From contig NZ_JAKRFI010000001.1 in the NCBI RefSeq assembly GCF_022348165.1, positions 1 to 64,000 of the forward strand: a stretch of 64,000 bases of DNA, written 5' to 3'. A program made the translations under genes and the position numbers. Shown piece by piece: positions 1 through 7,973 of this stretch. This DNA comes from Halomonas sp. McH1-25 (GTDB taxonomy: Bacteria > Pseudomonadota > Gammaproteobacteria > Pseudomonadales > Halomonadaceae). The notes beneath the pieces were generated by a model, which searched no databases, had not been told where the DNA came from, and was given only the letters and a program-made list of their open reading frames with translations. The stretch's first letter is position 1. The number at the start of each line of letters is the position of its first letter.

Positions 1-1
1 G

Positions 2-145
2 ATTCAGCACCTGGCGGGGATGAAAGACTCCAAGGTCATCGTGGCGATCAACAAGGACGAGGAAGCACCGATCTTCCAGGTCGCGGATTATGGTCTGGTT
101 GGCGACCTGTTCCAGATCCTGCCGGAGCTTGAACAGAAGCTGTAA
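2..145 (+). CDS. etfA: Electron transfer flavoprotein alpha subunit, C-terminal end (partial)
   Basis: The window opens inside this gene; 47 codons and a TAA stop remain. The visible part, containing [20 protein letters not shown] and then [19 protein letters not shown], is the strongly conserved FAD-binding C-terminal domain of EtfA. EtfA pairs with EtfB (expected just upstream, outside the window) to carry electrons from acyl-CoA and other dehydrogenases to ETF:quinone oxidoreductase. A strong intrinsic terminator follows 23 bases after the stop, so this is the last gene of its operon. Identity is secure from the tail alone; the rest of the gene cannot be judged. Confidence 0.93.
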   Translation: MQHLAGMKDSKVIVAINKDEEAPIFQVADYGLVGDLFQILPELEQKL

Positions 146-168
146 GCTCAGGGCAGTGACGCCTTCTG

Positions 169-196
169 AACCGGCCCTCGAGGGGCCGGTTTTTTC
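169..196 (+). terminator. Intrinsic terminator after etfA
   Basis: A G+C-rich stem, AACCGGCCC pairing with GGGCCGGTT around a short loop, runs directly into a run of six T. It separates etfA from the TonB-type operon that starts at 313. Confidence 0.9.
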
Positions 197-312
197 ATGC
201 AAGTTGCTGGGCTTTATTGATAATTGTTCTTGTTTGTATTAGCTTGGTCATTTGTACTGTCCGATATGCTGTGGCGTGACCCCGAGTCACGTACAGCGTC
301 AGTGAGGAATTG

Positions 313-1122
313 ATGAGCGCAAGACACATGAAGCAAGGACGATTGCGCCGTTCCCGTCGTCTATCCGTCGTCATGCTCCTGATGGGAGCCTGTACCTTGG
401 CGCTGGCACAGACCGAGGTGCGCGAGGAAAGCATCGAGGCACAGCGAGAGCAGGCCGAGCTGCAGGAAAAAATCGATGCGGCAGACGAGGCGACGCGAGA
501 GGCGCTACGCAAATTGCGAGCGGCAGAGCGCGAGGCCGACCGGCTCAAGGCCTACAATGCAGAGCTCGCCCCACTGGTCGAGCGGCAGGCAGACACCATT
601 GCCCAGCGTGAACAGGCGCTGAATACGCTGTCGGAAACACGCGAAGCCATGCCGGTACTGATGCGTGACATGGTCGACCGGTTGCGCCAATGGGTAGAAA
701 CGGACCTGCCGTTCCTCCAGGAGGAGCGCCTGGCACGCGTCGACGAACTCGAAAACATGCTCGCCAACGCCGAAATGAGCGCGTCGGACAAACTAGACCG
801 GCTTTTGGGTGCTTGGCGCACCGAACTCGACTATGGGCGCGAGATGGATGCCTGGCAGGGGCAGCTCGCCGGCGCGGAAAACCGTGAAGTCGATTACCTT
901 CGCCTAGGGCGTGTGGGGTGGTACTACGTCGCCCCCGACGGCAGTGAAGGCGGTGTCTGGAAGAGCCGTGCCAACCAGTGGCAGCCGCTCAACGACGACC
1001 AGCTGGCTGAAGTTCGCAAGGGGTTGCGCATTGCGCGCGAGCAACGCGCGCCGGAACTGCTGGCCTTGCCGACCTCCATCGAGGTGACTGCGGCGGGATC
1101 GCAGAGCGGGGGCGCGTCATGA
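313..1122 (+). CDS. DUF3450 periplasmic coiled-coil protein of a TonB2/TtpC-type system
   Basis: A 269-residue exported protein. The basic start and hydrophobic stretch (about residues 15-30, ending near LALAQ) form a signal peptide. Residues about 35-100 are a long Glu/Ala/Arg-rich coiled coil, and the rest is a compact C-terminal part with several conserved Trp/Tyr. This matches DUF3450 proteins, which typically sit first in operons with an extended ExbB (TtpC), ExbB, ExbD, TonB and a TPR protein, exactly as here. The ATG at 313 is preferred over the TTG just before it because AGGA lies 4-8 bases upstream. The stop overlaps the next start (ATGA). The family's role is inferred from context: a periplasmic partner of the energising complex. 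Confidence 0.85.
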   Translation: MSARHMKQGRLRRSRRLSVVMLLMGACTLALAQTEVREESIEAQREQAELQEKIDAADEATREALRKLRAAEREADRLKAYNAELAPLVERQADTIAQREQALNTLSETREAMPVLMRDMVDRLRQWVETDLPFLQEERLARVDELENMLANAEMSASDKLDRLLGAWRTELDYGREMDAWQGQLAGAENREVDYLRLGRVGWYYVAPDGSEGGVWKSRANQWQPLNDDQLAEVRKGLRIAREQRAPELLALPTSIEVTAAGSQSGGAS

Positions 1123-2513
1123 AGGTTCGCTTGCTGCTGACATTGGGTGTGCTGTTCTGGGTACCGTTGGCATTCGCCCAAAGTGGTGATGGCGAATCCG
1201 GGGCTGAAGACGTCAGGCAGTCGTCCGATCAGTTATTGGAAACTCTGCGTGCCGATCGCCAGGCCGCTGAGACTCGCGATCGCCAACGTCTCGAAGCGTT
1301 ACTGAACGATCAACAGGCTTTGGATACCGCATTGTCCGAGGCGCGTGAGTCTCTCGCTCAGGCGCGGGAGCGTCAGGAGACGCTGGAAACCCGGCAGTCC
1401 GAGCAACAGGCACGTCTTGCCGAGTTGCGGGAACGCCGGGGCGAAGAAGCTGGCGATCTGGAGAGCGTCTACGATGTTGCGCGACGCCATGCCAGCGACC
1501 TGCGCAACGCGCTTGACGCCAGCTGGCTCACGGTCGGTGGGCAAGCCGCATTGCCCGAGCGTCTCGATGACGAAGGTCTGCTGGACGTGGCTACGCTCGC
1601 CTCACTTGGAGACAGTCTGATTTCCCTTACGCTCGAGAGTGGCCGAGGCATCGAAATCACCGCGCCGGTCGCCGATGCTGCCGGCAATGTCTCGTCTCGC
1701 GAGGTCGTGCGCCTTGGCGACTACCTGGGCTTCAGCAATGGCCAGTTGCTGCAAGTGCCTAGTGGGTCGGGGCCGTTGAGCGTCGCCGAGCATACCCCGT
1801 CCTATGTATCGGAGCTTCTTGAGGCGTACCAGGCAGGAAACGGCGATGTAGTGGCCTTCGATCCGACGCGTGGAGCCGTGCTGGATGCCCTGGCACAGCA
1901 ACCCACGCTCTGGGAGCGCTTCCAGCAGGGCGGTGCCGTGGGTTACGTCGTCGTAGCGCTGGGGGTGCTTGGTCTTATCATCGCTCTAGCGCAGTATGCC
2001 TATCTGCTGCTCGTCACGGTGCGTATGCGTCGGCAACTGCGTGAGCCGAGTGCCCTGCGTCAGGACAATCCCCTGGGGCGTGTCCTGTCGCGGTTCAATG
2101 CCTTGGGGGAAGGGCACGCCCCGGAGGCGTTGGAAGCTCGCCTCGACGAGGCGCTGCTGGCCGAGCAGCCTCGCTTGGAGCGTGGCCAGCCGCTGGTCAA
2201 GTTGCTGGCCGCCGTTGCGCCGCTGCTGGGACTGCTGGGAACCGTTACGGGGATGATCGTCACTTTTCAGTCGATCACCGTGTTCGGTACCGGTGATCCG
2301 CAATTGATGGCCGGTGGGATCAGCCAGGCCCTGGTAACGACCGTGCTGGGTCTGATTACGGCCGTGCCCTTGCTGTTTGCCCAGACGGCCCTGGCCAGTC
2401 GCAGCCGCAATCTGATCGGCACTCTCGAAGGACGGGCCAGCGCCGTATTGGCGGAACATCTCGAATCTCGTCCGACAGAGGTCAGCGAGCGTCGCCATGC
2501 CACTTTTGCTTGA
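1119..2513 (+). CDS. Large ExbB-like proton-channel protein (TtpC-like)
   Basis: A 464-residue MotA/TolQ/ExbB family protein about twice the size of classic ExbB. It has an N-terminal signal peptide (residues 1-21), a periplasmic Gln/Arg/Glu-rich coiled coil (about 35-115), and a C-terminal proton-channel domain. That domain has a membrane segment near 270-300 and two more in the conserved core (about 360-440), including LLGLLGTVTGMIVTF. This layout is that of TtpC, which in Vibrio is required with TonB2-ExbB2-ExbD2 for ferric-siderophore uptake. The start overlaps DUF3450 by 4 bases, and the end overlaps the next exbB by 17 bases, so translation is probably coupled. Confidence 0.85.
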   Translation: MKVRLLLTLGVLFWVPLAFAQSGDGESGAEDVRQSSDQLLETLRADRQAAETRDRQRLEALLNDQQALDTALSEARESLAQARERQETLETRQSEQQARLAELRERRGEEAGDLESVYDVARRHASDLRNALDASWLTVGGQAALPERLDDEGLLDVATLASLGDSLISLTLESGRGIEITAPVADAAGNVSSREVVRLGDYLGFSNGQLLQVPSGSGPLSVAEHTPSYVSELLEAYQAGNGDVVAFDPTRGAVLDALAQQPTLWERFQQGGAVGYVVVALGVLGLIIALAQYAYLLLVTVRMRRQLREPSALRQDNPLGRVLSRFNALGEGHAPEALEARLDEALLAEQPRLERGQPLVKLLAAVAPLLGLLGTVTGMIVTFQSITVFGTGDPQLMAGGISQALVTTVLGLITAVPLLFAQTALASRSRNLIGTLEGRASAVLAEHLESRPTEVSERRHATFA

Positions 2514-3042
2514 ACCGCTTTACCGTCTCGCCGAGTCCGGCGGGGCGGTGCTGGTCGTGATTGCGTTGGTGGCCACGGCCTTGTTCGCACTGGGGCTCGA
2601 ACGGTGGTTCTACTGGCGCTTTGCCCATCGTAAGGCTCGACAGGCGCTGGTATCGCAATGGGCAGCGCGCCGCGACCACGCCAGTTGGAGTGCACTGACA
2701 CTGCGTGAGATCTGGACCCGAGATCTGATTGCACGTTTGCGGCAGCCACTGCCGTGGCTCAAATTGCTGGTTGCCTTATGTCCACTGTTGGGCCTGCTGG
2801 GGACGGTGACCGGCATGATCCATGTGTTCGATAGCCTGGCCATGACGGACGTCGGCCAGGCCCGGGCGATGGCCGATGGGGTGGCGCGAGCGACCTTGCC
2901 GACGCTGGCCGGCATGGCGGTTGCCGTGGTCGGGCTGCTTTTCACCACACGCCTGGAGCAGGTGATTCGGCGCGAAGACCAGCGGTTGCACGACCGCATG
3001 GCCCGTGCTGCAGAGGAAGATATGGAGAAGAGCCATGCGTAG
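2497..3042 (+). CDS. exbB: ExbB, MotA/TolQ/ExbB proton channel family
   Basis: A 181-residue inner-membrane protein with three membrane segments: about 16-38, then the pair in the conserved core around residues 85-110 (LLGLLGTVTGMIHVF) and 128-150. With ExbD it forms the proton channel that powers TonB. It is shorter than E. coli ExbB (244) but typical of ExbB2-type proteins that accompany a TtpC-like partner. It overlaps the gene before it by 17 bases and the exbD start by 8 bases, consistent with a single translationally coupled message. Confidence 0.88.
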   Translation: MPLLLEPLYRLAESGGAVLVVIALVATALFALGLERWFYWRFAHRKARQALVSQWAARRDHASWSALTLREIWTRDLIARLRQPLPWLKLLVALCPLLGLLGTVTGMIHVFDSLAMTDVGQARAMADGVARATLPTLAGMAVAVVGLLFTTRLEQVIRREDQRLHDRMARAAEEDMEKSHA

Positions 3043-3439
3043 GCGCCGGATGCAGGGCGAAAGCGAAGCGGCCGAGATAAATCTCACGCCGATGTTGGAT
3101 GTCGTATTCATCATGTTGATCTTCTTCATCGTCACGACCAGTTTCGTCAAGGAAAGTGGTATCGAGATCGATCGTCCCGAGTCATCTGCCGCCTCGCCGC
3201 GCCCGGATGCCCAGGTCATGGTGGCTATCAGCAACGAGGGGGCGGTTTGGGTCGATGGCAAGCCGGTGGACACCCACCGGGTCGGGCCGGCGGTGGCCGA
3301 TATGGTGAGCGCCGAGGGAAGCGTCGTCATTCAGGCCGACCGTAACTCGACGACGGGATTGCTGGTGGAGGTCATGGATCGTATACGTGAGGCTGGCGTC
3401 GACAACGTCGCCGTCGCTGCAACCCGAGGGGGTCGCTGA
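3035..3439 (+). CDS. exbD: ExbD/TolR family biopolymer transport protein
   Basis: A 134-residue protein with a short basic cytoplasmic start, one membrane helix (about residues 18-38) and a periplasmic domain. The family signature INLTPMLDVVFIMLIFF is complete; the Asp in LDVVF is the protonatable residue that is essential in ExbD and TolR. The ATG at 3035 gives the standard ExbD length; a longer frame upstream would need a CTG start inside exbB. The stop and the tonB start share a base (TGATG). Confidence 0.93.
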   Translation: MRRRRMQGESEAAEINLTPMLDVVFIMLIFFIVTTSFVKESGIEIDRPESSAASPRPDAQVMVAISNEGAVWVDGKPVDTHRVGPAVADMVSAEGSVVIQADRNSTTGLLVEVMDRIREAGVDNVAVAATRGGR

Positions 3440-4209
3440 TGCGTTACCTGCTGGGTGCAGTGGGCGGCATTGCGCTGGCGCTGGTCCTGTTCTTCTTGCT
3501 GGCGCTACTGGTGGCGCCGCCGGAAGACGAGCGGCAGGTCATCGAAATGCCGCTTTCCGTATCCATGGTCGAGGCGCCCGCTGAACAAGCGCCCGAGCAG
3601 GCAGCGAGTCCGGCGGAAGCGCCGCCGCCCCCGCCGGCGGCTGCACCGCCTCCGCCACCCGCACCGCTGCCGAGCCCGGCAATCGATGGCAATATCGTCA
3701 TGCCGGAGCCTGACTTGCCGGCGATGGAGGCCCCTCCGGTGCCTCAGGAAATGGAGCTTCCCGAATTGGCCGAGATCGAGCCTCAGCCCGAGCCGACACC
3801 GCAGCCGGAGCCGCGTCCTGAACCCGAACCGGCTCCTGATCCCGAACCGACTCCCGCTCCGAGTCCGCAACCTCAGCCGACCCCTGCCGAGTCGTTGGCC
3901 GATAGTGGCCAGGCGGCCGCTCCCGCGCCGGCGGCCAGCGGAGAAATCGTTTCCCCGCAGCCGACACGTCGGGTGCCACCCGAGTACCCACGGCGTGCAC
4001 TGAGGCGAGGTATCGAAGGGTATGTCGAGGTACGTTTCACCATTCAGCCCAGCGGCAAGGTGGATCAGGGATCGTTGCGCGTCGTCGAGGCTCGGCCGCG
4101 TAACGTATTCGAGCGCGCAGCCATGAGGGCTATCGCCGACTGGCAATTTCCTGCCGCGTCGGCACCGCGCGAGGCGCGTCAGCGTCTTGAATTCAAGCTC
4201 GAGGGATAA
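3439..4209 (+). CDS. tonB: TonB energy-transducing protein
   Basis: A 256-residue TonB. It has an N-terminal membrane anchor (about residues 5-29), and a very long Pro/Glu/Gln-rich linker (about 45-160) with repeated Pro-Glu-Pro units that spans the periplasm. The C-terminal TonB domain (about 170-256) contains PPEYPRRALRRGIEGYVEVR and ends ADWQFPAA. It transmits proton-motive force from ExbB-ExbD to TonB-dependent outer-membrane receptors, contacting their TonB box. No receptor gene is present in the window, so the substrate (siderophore, haem or other) is unknown. Confidence 0.93.
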   Translation: MRYLLGAVGGIALALVLFFLLALLVAPPEDERQVIEMPLSVSMVEAPAEQAPEQAASPAEAPPPPPAAAPPPPPAPLPSPAIDGNIVMPEPDLPAMEAPPVPQEMELPELAEIEPQPEPTPQPEPRPEPEPAPDPEPTPAPSPQPQPTPAESLADSGQAAAPAPAASGEIVSPQPTRRVPPEYPRRALRRGIEGYVEVRFTIQPSGKVDQGSLRVVEARPRNVFERAAMRAIADWQFPAASAPREARQRLEFKLEG

Positions 4210-4212
4210 GGC

Positions 4213-5472
4213 ATGGTGACGCATAGGCAGCTTCTTGCGCTTGTGTGCAGCAGCGCTATCTTGGCAATCGTCCTCTTTCCTGCGATCGGTCAGGCAGCAC
4301 CGGCGTTGCGTCCCGATATGGTACGCAGTCTGGAGGCCATGCAGCAGCGCTTGTCCGACGGGGACGCCGCCAACGTAGCAAGCCAGGCCATGAGTGCGGC
4401 CGAGCGGCTAGAAGGCGGCAACGCTGCCGACCGCTGGGCCAGAGCGCTTTTTCTGCAACTGGCCGCGACGGCTCAGGCGCGTATGGGGAATGAGGCACAG
4501 GCGGCGGACCTGTTTGCCACGGCACGCGGCATCGATGGGGTGGAGTCCGCTCAGCGCCTGCGGTGGTTGAATCAGGAGGCGCGATTACGGCTGCGCGCCG
4601 GGCAAAGCGAGAGGGGAATCGAGCTTCTCGATCGCTGGCTGAACCAGGCCGAAGGGCAGGCCGGAGCTGACGACTATTGGCTAATGGCTCAGAGTTTGGC
4701 CACGCAGTCGCAATGGCAGGCAGCGGCAACGTGGGTGGATCGCGCCCGTCGCGCCGATGCAGCGATGACGCAAGAGCGTCTCGGCCTGGCGGCGAGCATC
4801 TATCAACGTGCCGGGCGCAATGAAACTGCACTGGCCATTTTGGATCAGCTACTCGCTCAGGGCAGCGCCGATCCTGCCTCTTGGCGCCGCGCCGCGGCAT
4901 TGGCCCAGCGCTTGGGCGACGTTGGAAGGGCCGCTGCGCTCTGGGACGCCGCCTGGCGTCAAGGCGTGCTGTCGTCCTCGGAGGATCTGCGTCAGTTGGC
5001 GCAGTTGCACCTGGCGGGCGGTACCCCGGCGAGAGCCGCGGAGTATTTGCGTCAGGCGCTGGAAGATGGCGAGCTGGCGCGTAACGAGGCCAATCAGCGC
5101 TTATTGGCCGAGGCATGGACGGCAGCAAGAGATCGCGATCAGGCCCTCCAGGCATGGCAGGCATTGGCCGAACGGACCCAGGCGGGACAGGATTGGCAGC
5201 GTCTCGGCGAGCTGGCATATGGTTGGGGATATTGGCAGACCGCTATCGACGCCTTGGCCAAGGCACGCGAAACCGGGGGAGATTCGGCACGTGCCTGGCT
5301 GCTTGAAGGCGTCGCCCATGTCGAACTCGGCGAACGGGACGAAGCCCGACAGGCCTTCCTGGCGGCACGGCAAGCCGGTGCCGACCAGGCCGAGGCTTGG
5401 CTGGCCAGCCTCGATAGTGCAAGCGAGGCGGAGGTTCCGAACCCCCAGGCCGGGATTCGGAACGAAAGTTGA
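4213..5472 (+). CDS. Exported tetratricopeptide-repeat protein of the TonB operon
   Basis: A 419-residue protein with a signal peptide (about 1-31) followed by helical Ala/Leu/Gln-rich repeats across nearly the whole length, with TPR-like spacing. A TPR protein commonly closes TtpC-type TonB operons; in Vibrio such a component has been implicated in TonB2 function. The start lies 3 bases after tonB, so it belongs to the same message. It ends 4 bases from the end of xthA, which runs toward it. Biochemical role unknown; a periplasmic scaffold is the natural guess. Confidence 0.75.
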   Translation: MVTHRQLLALVCSSAILAIVLFPAIGQAAPALRPDMVRSLEAMQQRLSDGDAANVASQAMSAAERLEGGNAADRWARALFLQLAATAQARMGNEAQAADLFATARGIDGVESAQRLRWLNQEARLRLRAGQSERGIELLDRWLNQAEGQAGADDYWLMAQSLATQSQWQAAATWVDRARRADAAMTQERLGLAASIYQRAGRNETALAILDQLLAQGSADPASWRRAAALAQRLGDVGRAAALWDAAWRQGVLSSSEDLRQLAQLHLAGGTPARAAEYLRQALEDGELARNEANQRLLAEAWTAARDRDQALQAWQALAERTQAGQDWQRLGELAYGWGYWQTAIDALAKARETGGDSARAWLLEGVAHVELGERDEARQAFLAARQAGADQAEAWLASLDSASEAEVPNPQAGIRNES

Positions 5473-5476
5473 TGAC

Positions 5477-6292
5477 CTATAGGTCGAGTTCGGCCCATAC
5501 CGGTGCGTGATCCGAAGGCCGCTCCATGCCACGCAGCACGTAGTCGATGCCGGAATCCGTGACATGCTCGGCCAGGGGCTTGCTGACCAGAATGTAATCG
5601 ATTCGCAGGCCGCGCTTGGGATCGCGCTCGAAGCCTCGCGAACGATAGTCGAACCAACTGAAGTTATCGCAGCTGTCCGGATAGCAGAGCCGGTAACAAT
5701 CCTGCATCCCCCAGGACTTGATGCGTCCCAGCCATTCTCGCTCGATCGGCTGAAAGCTGGTCTTGCCCTCACGCAACCAACGCTTGCGACTGGGCTCGCC
5801 AATACCGATGTCGCTGTCTTCCGGCGAGATGTTGAAGTCGCCCATGACCGCTATGCGTTCCTCGGGGCGGTGCGTGTCTTCGAGAAGGCGCTGCATCTGG
5901 GTGTAGAAGCGCTCCTTATTGGGGAACTTCGTCGGGTGGCCGATGTTTTCCCCCTGGGGGAAATAACCGTTCCAGACGGTCATGGTCTGTCCGTCAGCGC
6001 CTTTGAGGCGGGCGCCGATCAGGCGACGCTGGGCCTCTTCACCGTCGTCCGGAAATCCGTAGAAGACCTCGTCGGGCTCCTCGCGGCAGAGCAGTGCCAC
6101 GCCATAATGGCCTTTTTGGCCATGATAGTAGACGTGGTAGCCCAATGACCTTACGGCATCGGCCGGGAACTCATCGTCGTGCACCTTGGTTTCCTGCAGG
6201 CCGATGACGTCCGGCGAATGCGTAGTCACCAGTGCCTCCAACTGGTGGAGCCGGGCACGAATGCCGTTGATATTGAAGGACACAAGGCGCAT
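5477..6292 (-). CDS. xthA: Exodeoxyribonuclease III (AP endonuclease)
   Basis: A 271-residue EEP-fold nuclease, close to E. coli XthA (268). It begins [14 protein letters not shown] and contains LQETKV (metal-binding Glu), the catalytic GDFNISPED loop, and the terminal SDHAPV motif with the active His. It cleaves DNA 5' of abasic sites and has 3'-phosphatase and 3'-5' exonuclease activity in base-excision repair. The ATG at 6292 is chosen rather than the GTG one codon earlier because it overlaps the stop of the upstream small gene by one base (TGATG), a normal coupling arrangement. Confidence 0.95.
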   Translation of the reverse strand: MRLVSFNINGIRARLHQLEALVTTHSPDVIGLQETKVHDDEFPADAVRSLGYHVYYHGQKGHYGVALLCREEPDEVFYGFPDDGEEAQRRLIGARLKGADGQTMTVWNGYFPQGENIGHPTKFPNKERFYTQMQRLLEDTHRPEERIAVMGDFNISPEDSDIGIGEPSRKRWLREGKTSFQPIEREWLGRIKSWGMQDCYRLCYPDSCDNFSWFDYRSRGFERDPKRGLRIDYILVSKPLAEHVTDSGIDYVLRGMERPSDHAPVWAELDL

Positions 6293-6534
6293 CACTCGTC
6301 TCCTTTTCCATGGCCATCGCCCGGACGATGAAGGTCCAGTTTAGGCGCTTGCTGTTGGCGGGCCTGCTTGCGCGCAGCCTGCGCCTTGCGCTGCTGGCGC
6401 TTTTTCTGGACGAATCGCCGTGAAGAGGTCACCTCGTCGGGATTCTCATGGCGCCACTTGCGATAGTCTTTGCGCCGACCGGTACGCAGGGTCACCTTGT
6501 CGGCCAGCGAGCGCGTCTTCTTCTTGCGTGTCAT
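6292..6534 (-). CDS. Small highly basic hypothetical protein
   Basis: An 80-residue protein very rich in Lys, Arg and Gln, starting [14 protein letters not shown], with a helical basic middle ([18 protein letters not shown]) and a Gly/His/Asp-rich tail. No domain is recognisable and there is no signal peptide or membrane segment. The composition suggests RNA or DNA binding. It is transcribed just ahead of xthA with a one-base overlap, so the two are probably co-translated. It may be a repair or ribosome-associated accessory, but this is a guess from charge and position. Confidence 0.6.
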   Translation of the reverse strand: MTRKKKTRSLADKVTLRTGRRKDYRKWRHENPDEVTSSRRFVQKKRQQRKAQAARKQARQQQAPKLDLHRPGDGHGKGDE

Positions 6535-6690
6535 AGCGTTTCCCTGTGTTGGATGAGGGCGATTCTACCAGCTAGGCAGGAACGGCCGACAGATACGTGC
6601 GAGTGTCGGGGCGCGCCCTGATGGCCAATGACTGTTACAATGGCGGCTTGTTTCTCCATCCATCGAATTCCGGAATAGAATCTCAAGCCT

Positions 6691-7965
6691 ATGAGTGAGT
6701 CGGAAAAGACCCCTGCACCGGCCCAGAACCGCAAACCCAAGCGTCGCCGTCGCAAGCCGCGCAGATCGCAGCCCAGCTGGGACCTGCGGCAATTTCAGGT
6801 GGCGCCGGTTGCAGGCAAGTGGCGCTTCCATGATTTCGATCTGCCGTTGCCGCTGATGCGGGCGATCCATGCCCTGGGGTTCGAATACTGCACGCCGATT
6901 CAGGCCGAGGCGTTGGCACACACGTTGCTGGGTGGCGACGTGGTGGGCAAAGCCCAGACCGGCACCGGCAAGACGGCGGCCTTCCTGATCTCCATGCTGG
7001 CCTACTTCCTCGAGGAGGAAGTCCCGGACGGGCAACTGCCAGGTGCGCCGCGTGCGCTGATCGTGGCACCGACACGGGAACTGGCCCTGCAGATCGAAAA
7101 GGATGCCAAGGCCCTTGCGCGCTTCACGTCCCTCAACGTGGCCAGCGTGGTCGGTGGCATGGATTACCAGAAGCAGCGCGACAATCTCGGCAAGACGCTC
7201 GATATCCTCGTAGCTACGCCCGGTCGACTACTCGACTTCCATCAGAAACGCGACGTCGATCTGAGTCAGGTCGAGGTGCTGGTGCTCGACGAGGCGGACC
7301 GCATGCTGTCGATGGGGTTCATCCCCGACGTCAAGCGTATCATTCGCTACACGCCCAAGAAGGAGGAACGTCAGACCTTCCTGTTCTCGGCAACGTTCAC
7401 CCAGGACATCCTCAATCTCGCCAGCCAATGGACGCACCAGCCGGCCCACGTCGAGATCGAGGTGACCGTCGATAACGCAGCGCACATCGATCAACGGGTC
7501 TATCTCGTTGGCGACGATGACAAGCAGCGCCTATTGGTGAATCTGCTCAAGCAGGAGGACTTCGAGCGCGTCATGGTATTCGGCAACCGTCGCGATCTGG
7601 TTCGCAAGCTGGACGATCTGCTGCGCAAGGCCGATATCAACGTGGCGATGCTATCCGGGGATGTGCCCCAGAACCAGCGTATCAAGACCCTCGAGCGTTT
7701 CCGTGAAGGTGAGGTGACGGTGCTGGTTGCCACCGACGTGGCGGGTCGCGGCATTCATATCGATGATGTCAGCCATGTCATCAATTATACGCTGCCGGAA
7801 GATCCCGAGGACTATGTGCATCGCATCGGGCGTACCGGGCGTGCCGGGGCCAAGGGCGTGTCGATTAGCTTCGTGGGTGAGGAAGACGCCTTTTCGCTGC
7901 CCGAAATCGAGCGCTTCATCAATGACAAGCTTCCCTGCGAGCATCCGCCCGAAGGATTGCTCTGA
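6691..7965 (+). CDS. rhlB: DEAD-box RNA helicase, RhlB-like
   Basis: A 424-residue helicase. After a basic Pro/Arg-rich start (about residues 1-35) come the Q motif ([10 protein letters not shown]), motif I ([10 protein letters not shown]), Ia (PTRELALQ), II (DEADRM), III (SAT) and VI (HRIGRTGR), in the expected order. The length and the ending CEHPPEGLL are like RhlB, which unwinds RNA within the RNA degradosome in enterobacteria. In this lineage the RNase E link is assumed, not shown. Another DEAD-box paralogue such as RhlE is less likely because it would normally carry a long basic C-terminal tail. dinG follows 8 bases later. Confidence 0.8.
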   Translation: MSESEKTPAPAQNRKPKRRRRKPRRSQPSWDLRQFQVAPVAGKWRFHDFDLPLPLMRAIHALGFEYCTPIQAEALAHTLLGGDVVGKAQTGTGKTAAFLISMLAYFLEEEVPDGQLPGAPRALIVAPTRELALQIEKDAKALARFTSLNVASVVGGMDYQKQRDNLGKTLDILVATPGRLLDFHQKRDVDLSQVEVLVLDEADRMLSMGFIPDVKRIIRYTPKKEERQTFLFSATFTQDILNLASQWTHQPAHVEIEVTVDNAAHIDQRVYLVGDDDKQRLLVNLLKQEDFERVMVFGNRRDLVRKLDDLLRKADINVAMLSGDVPQNQRIKTLERFREGEVTVLVATDVAGRGIHIDDVSHVINYTLPEDPEDYVHRIGRTGRAGAKGVSISFVGEEDAFSLPEIERFINDKLPCEHPPEGLL

Positions 7966-7973
7966 GAAAAGCC

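Noticed and set aside
218-232. Fur-box-like TGATAAT sequence ahead of the TonB-type operon
   Set aside because: Only the left half matches; the right half agrees at too few positions to claim iron regulation.
6636-6641. TACAAT ahead of the rhlB-like gene, and the same hexamer at 16163-16168 ahead of lepA
   Set aside because: Both are good -10 elements by themselves, but no acceptable -35 lies at 16-18 bases.
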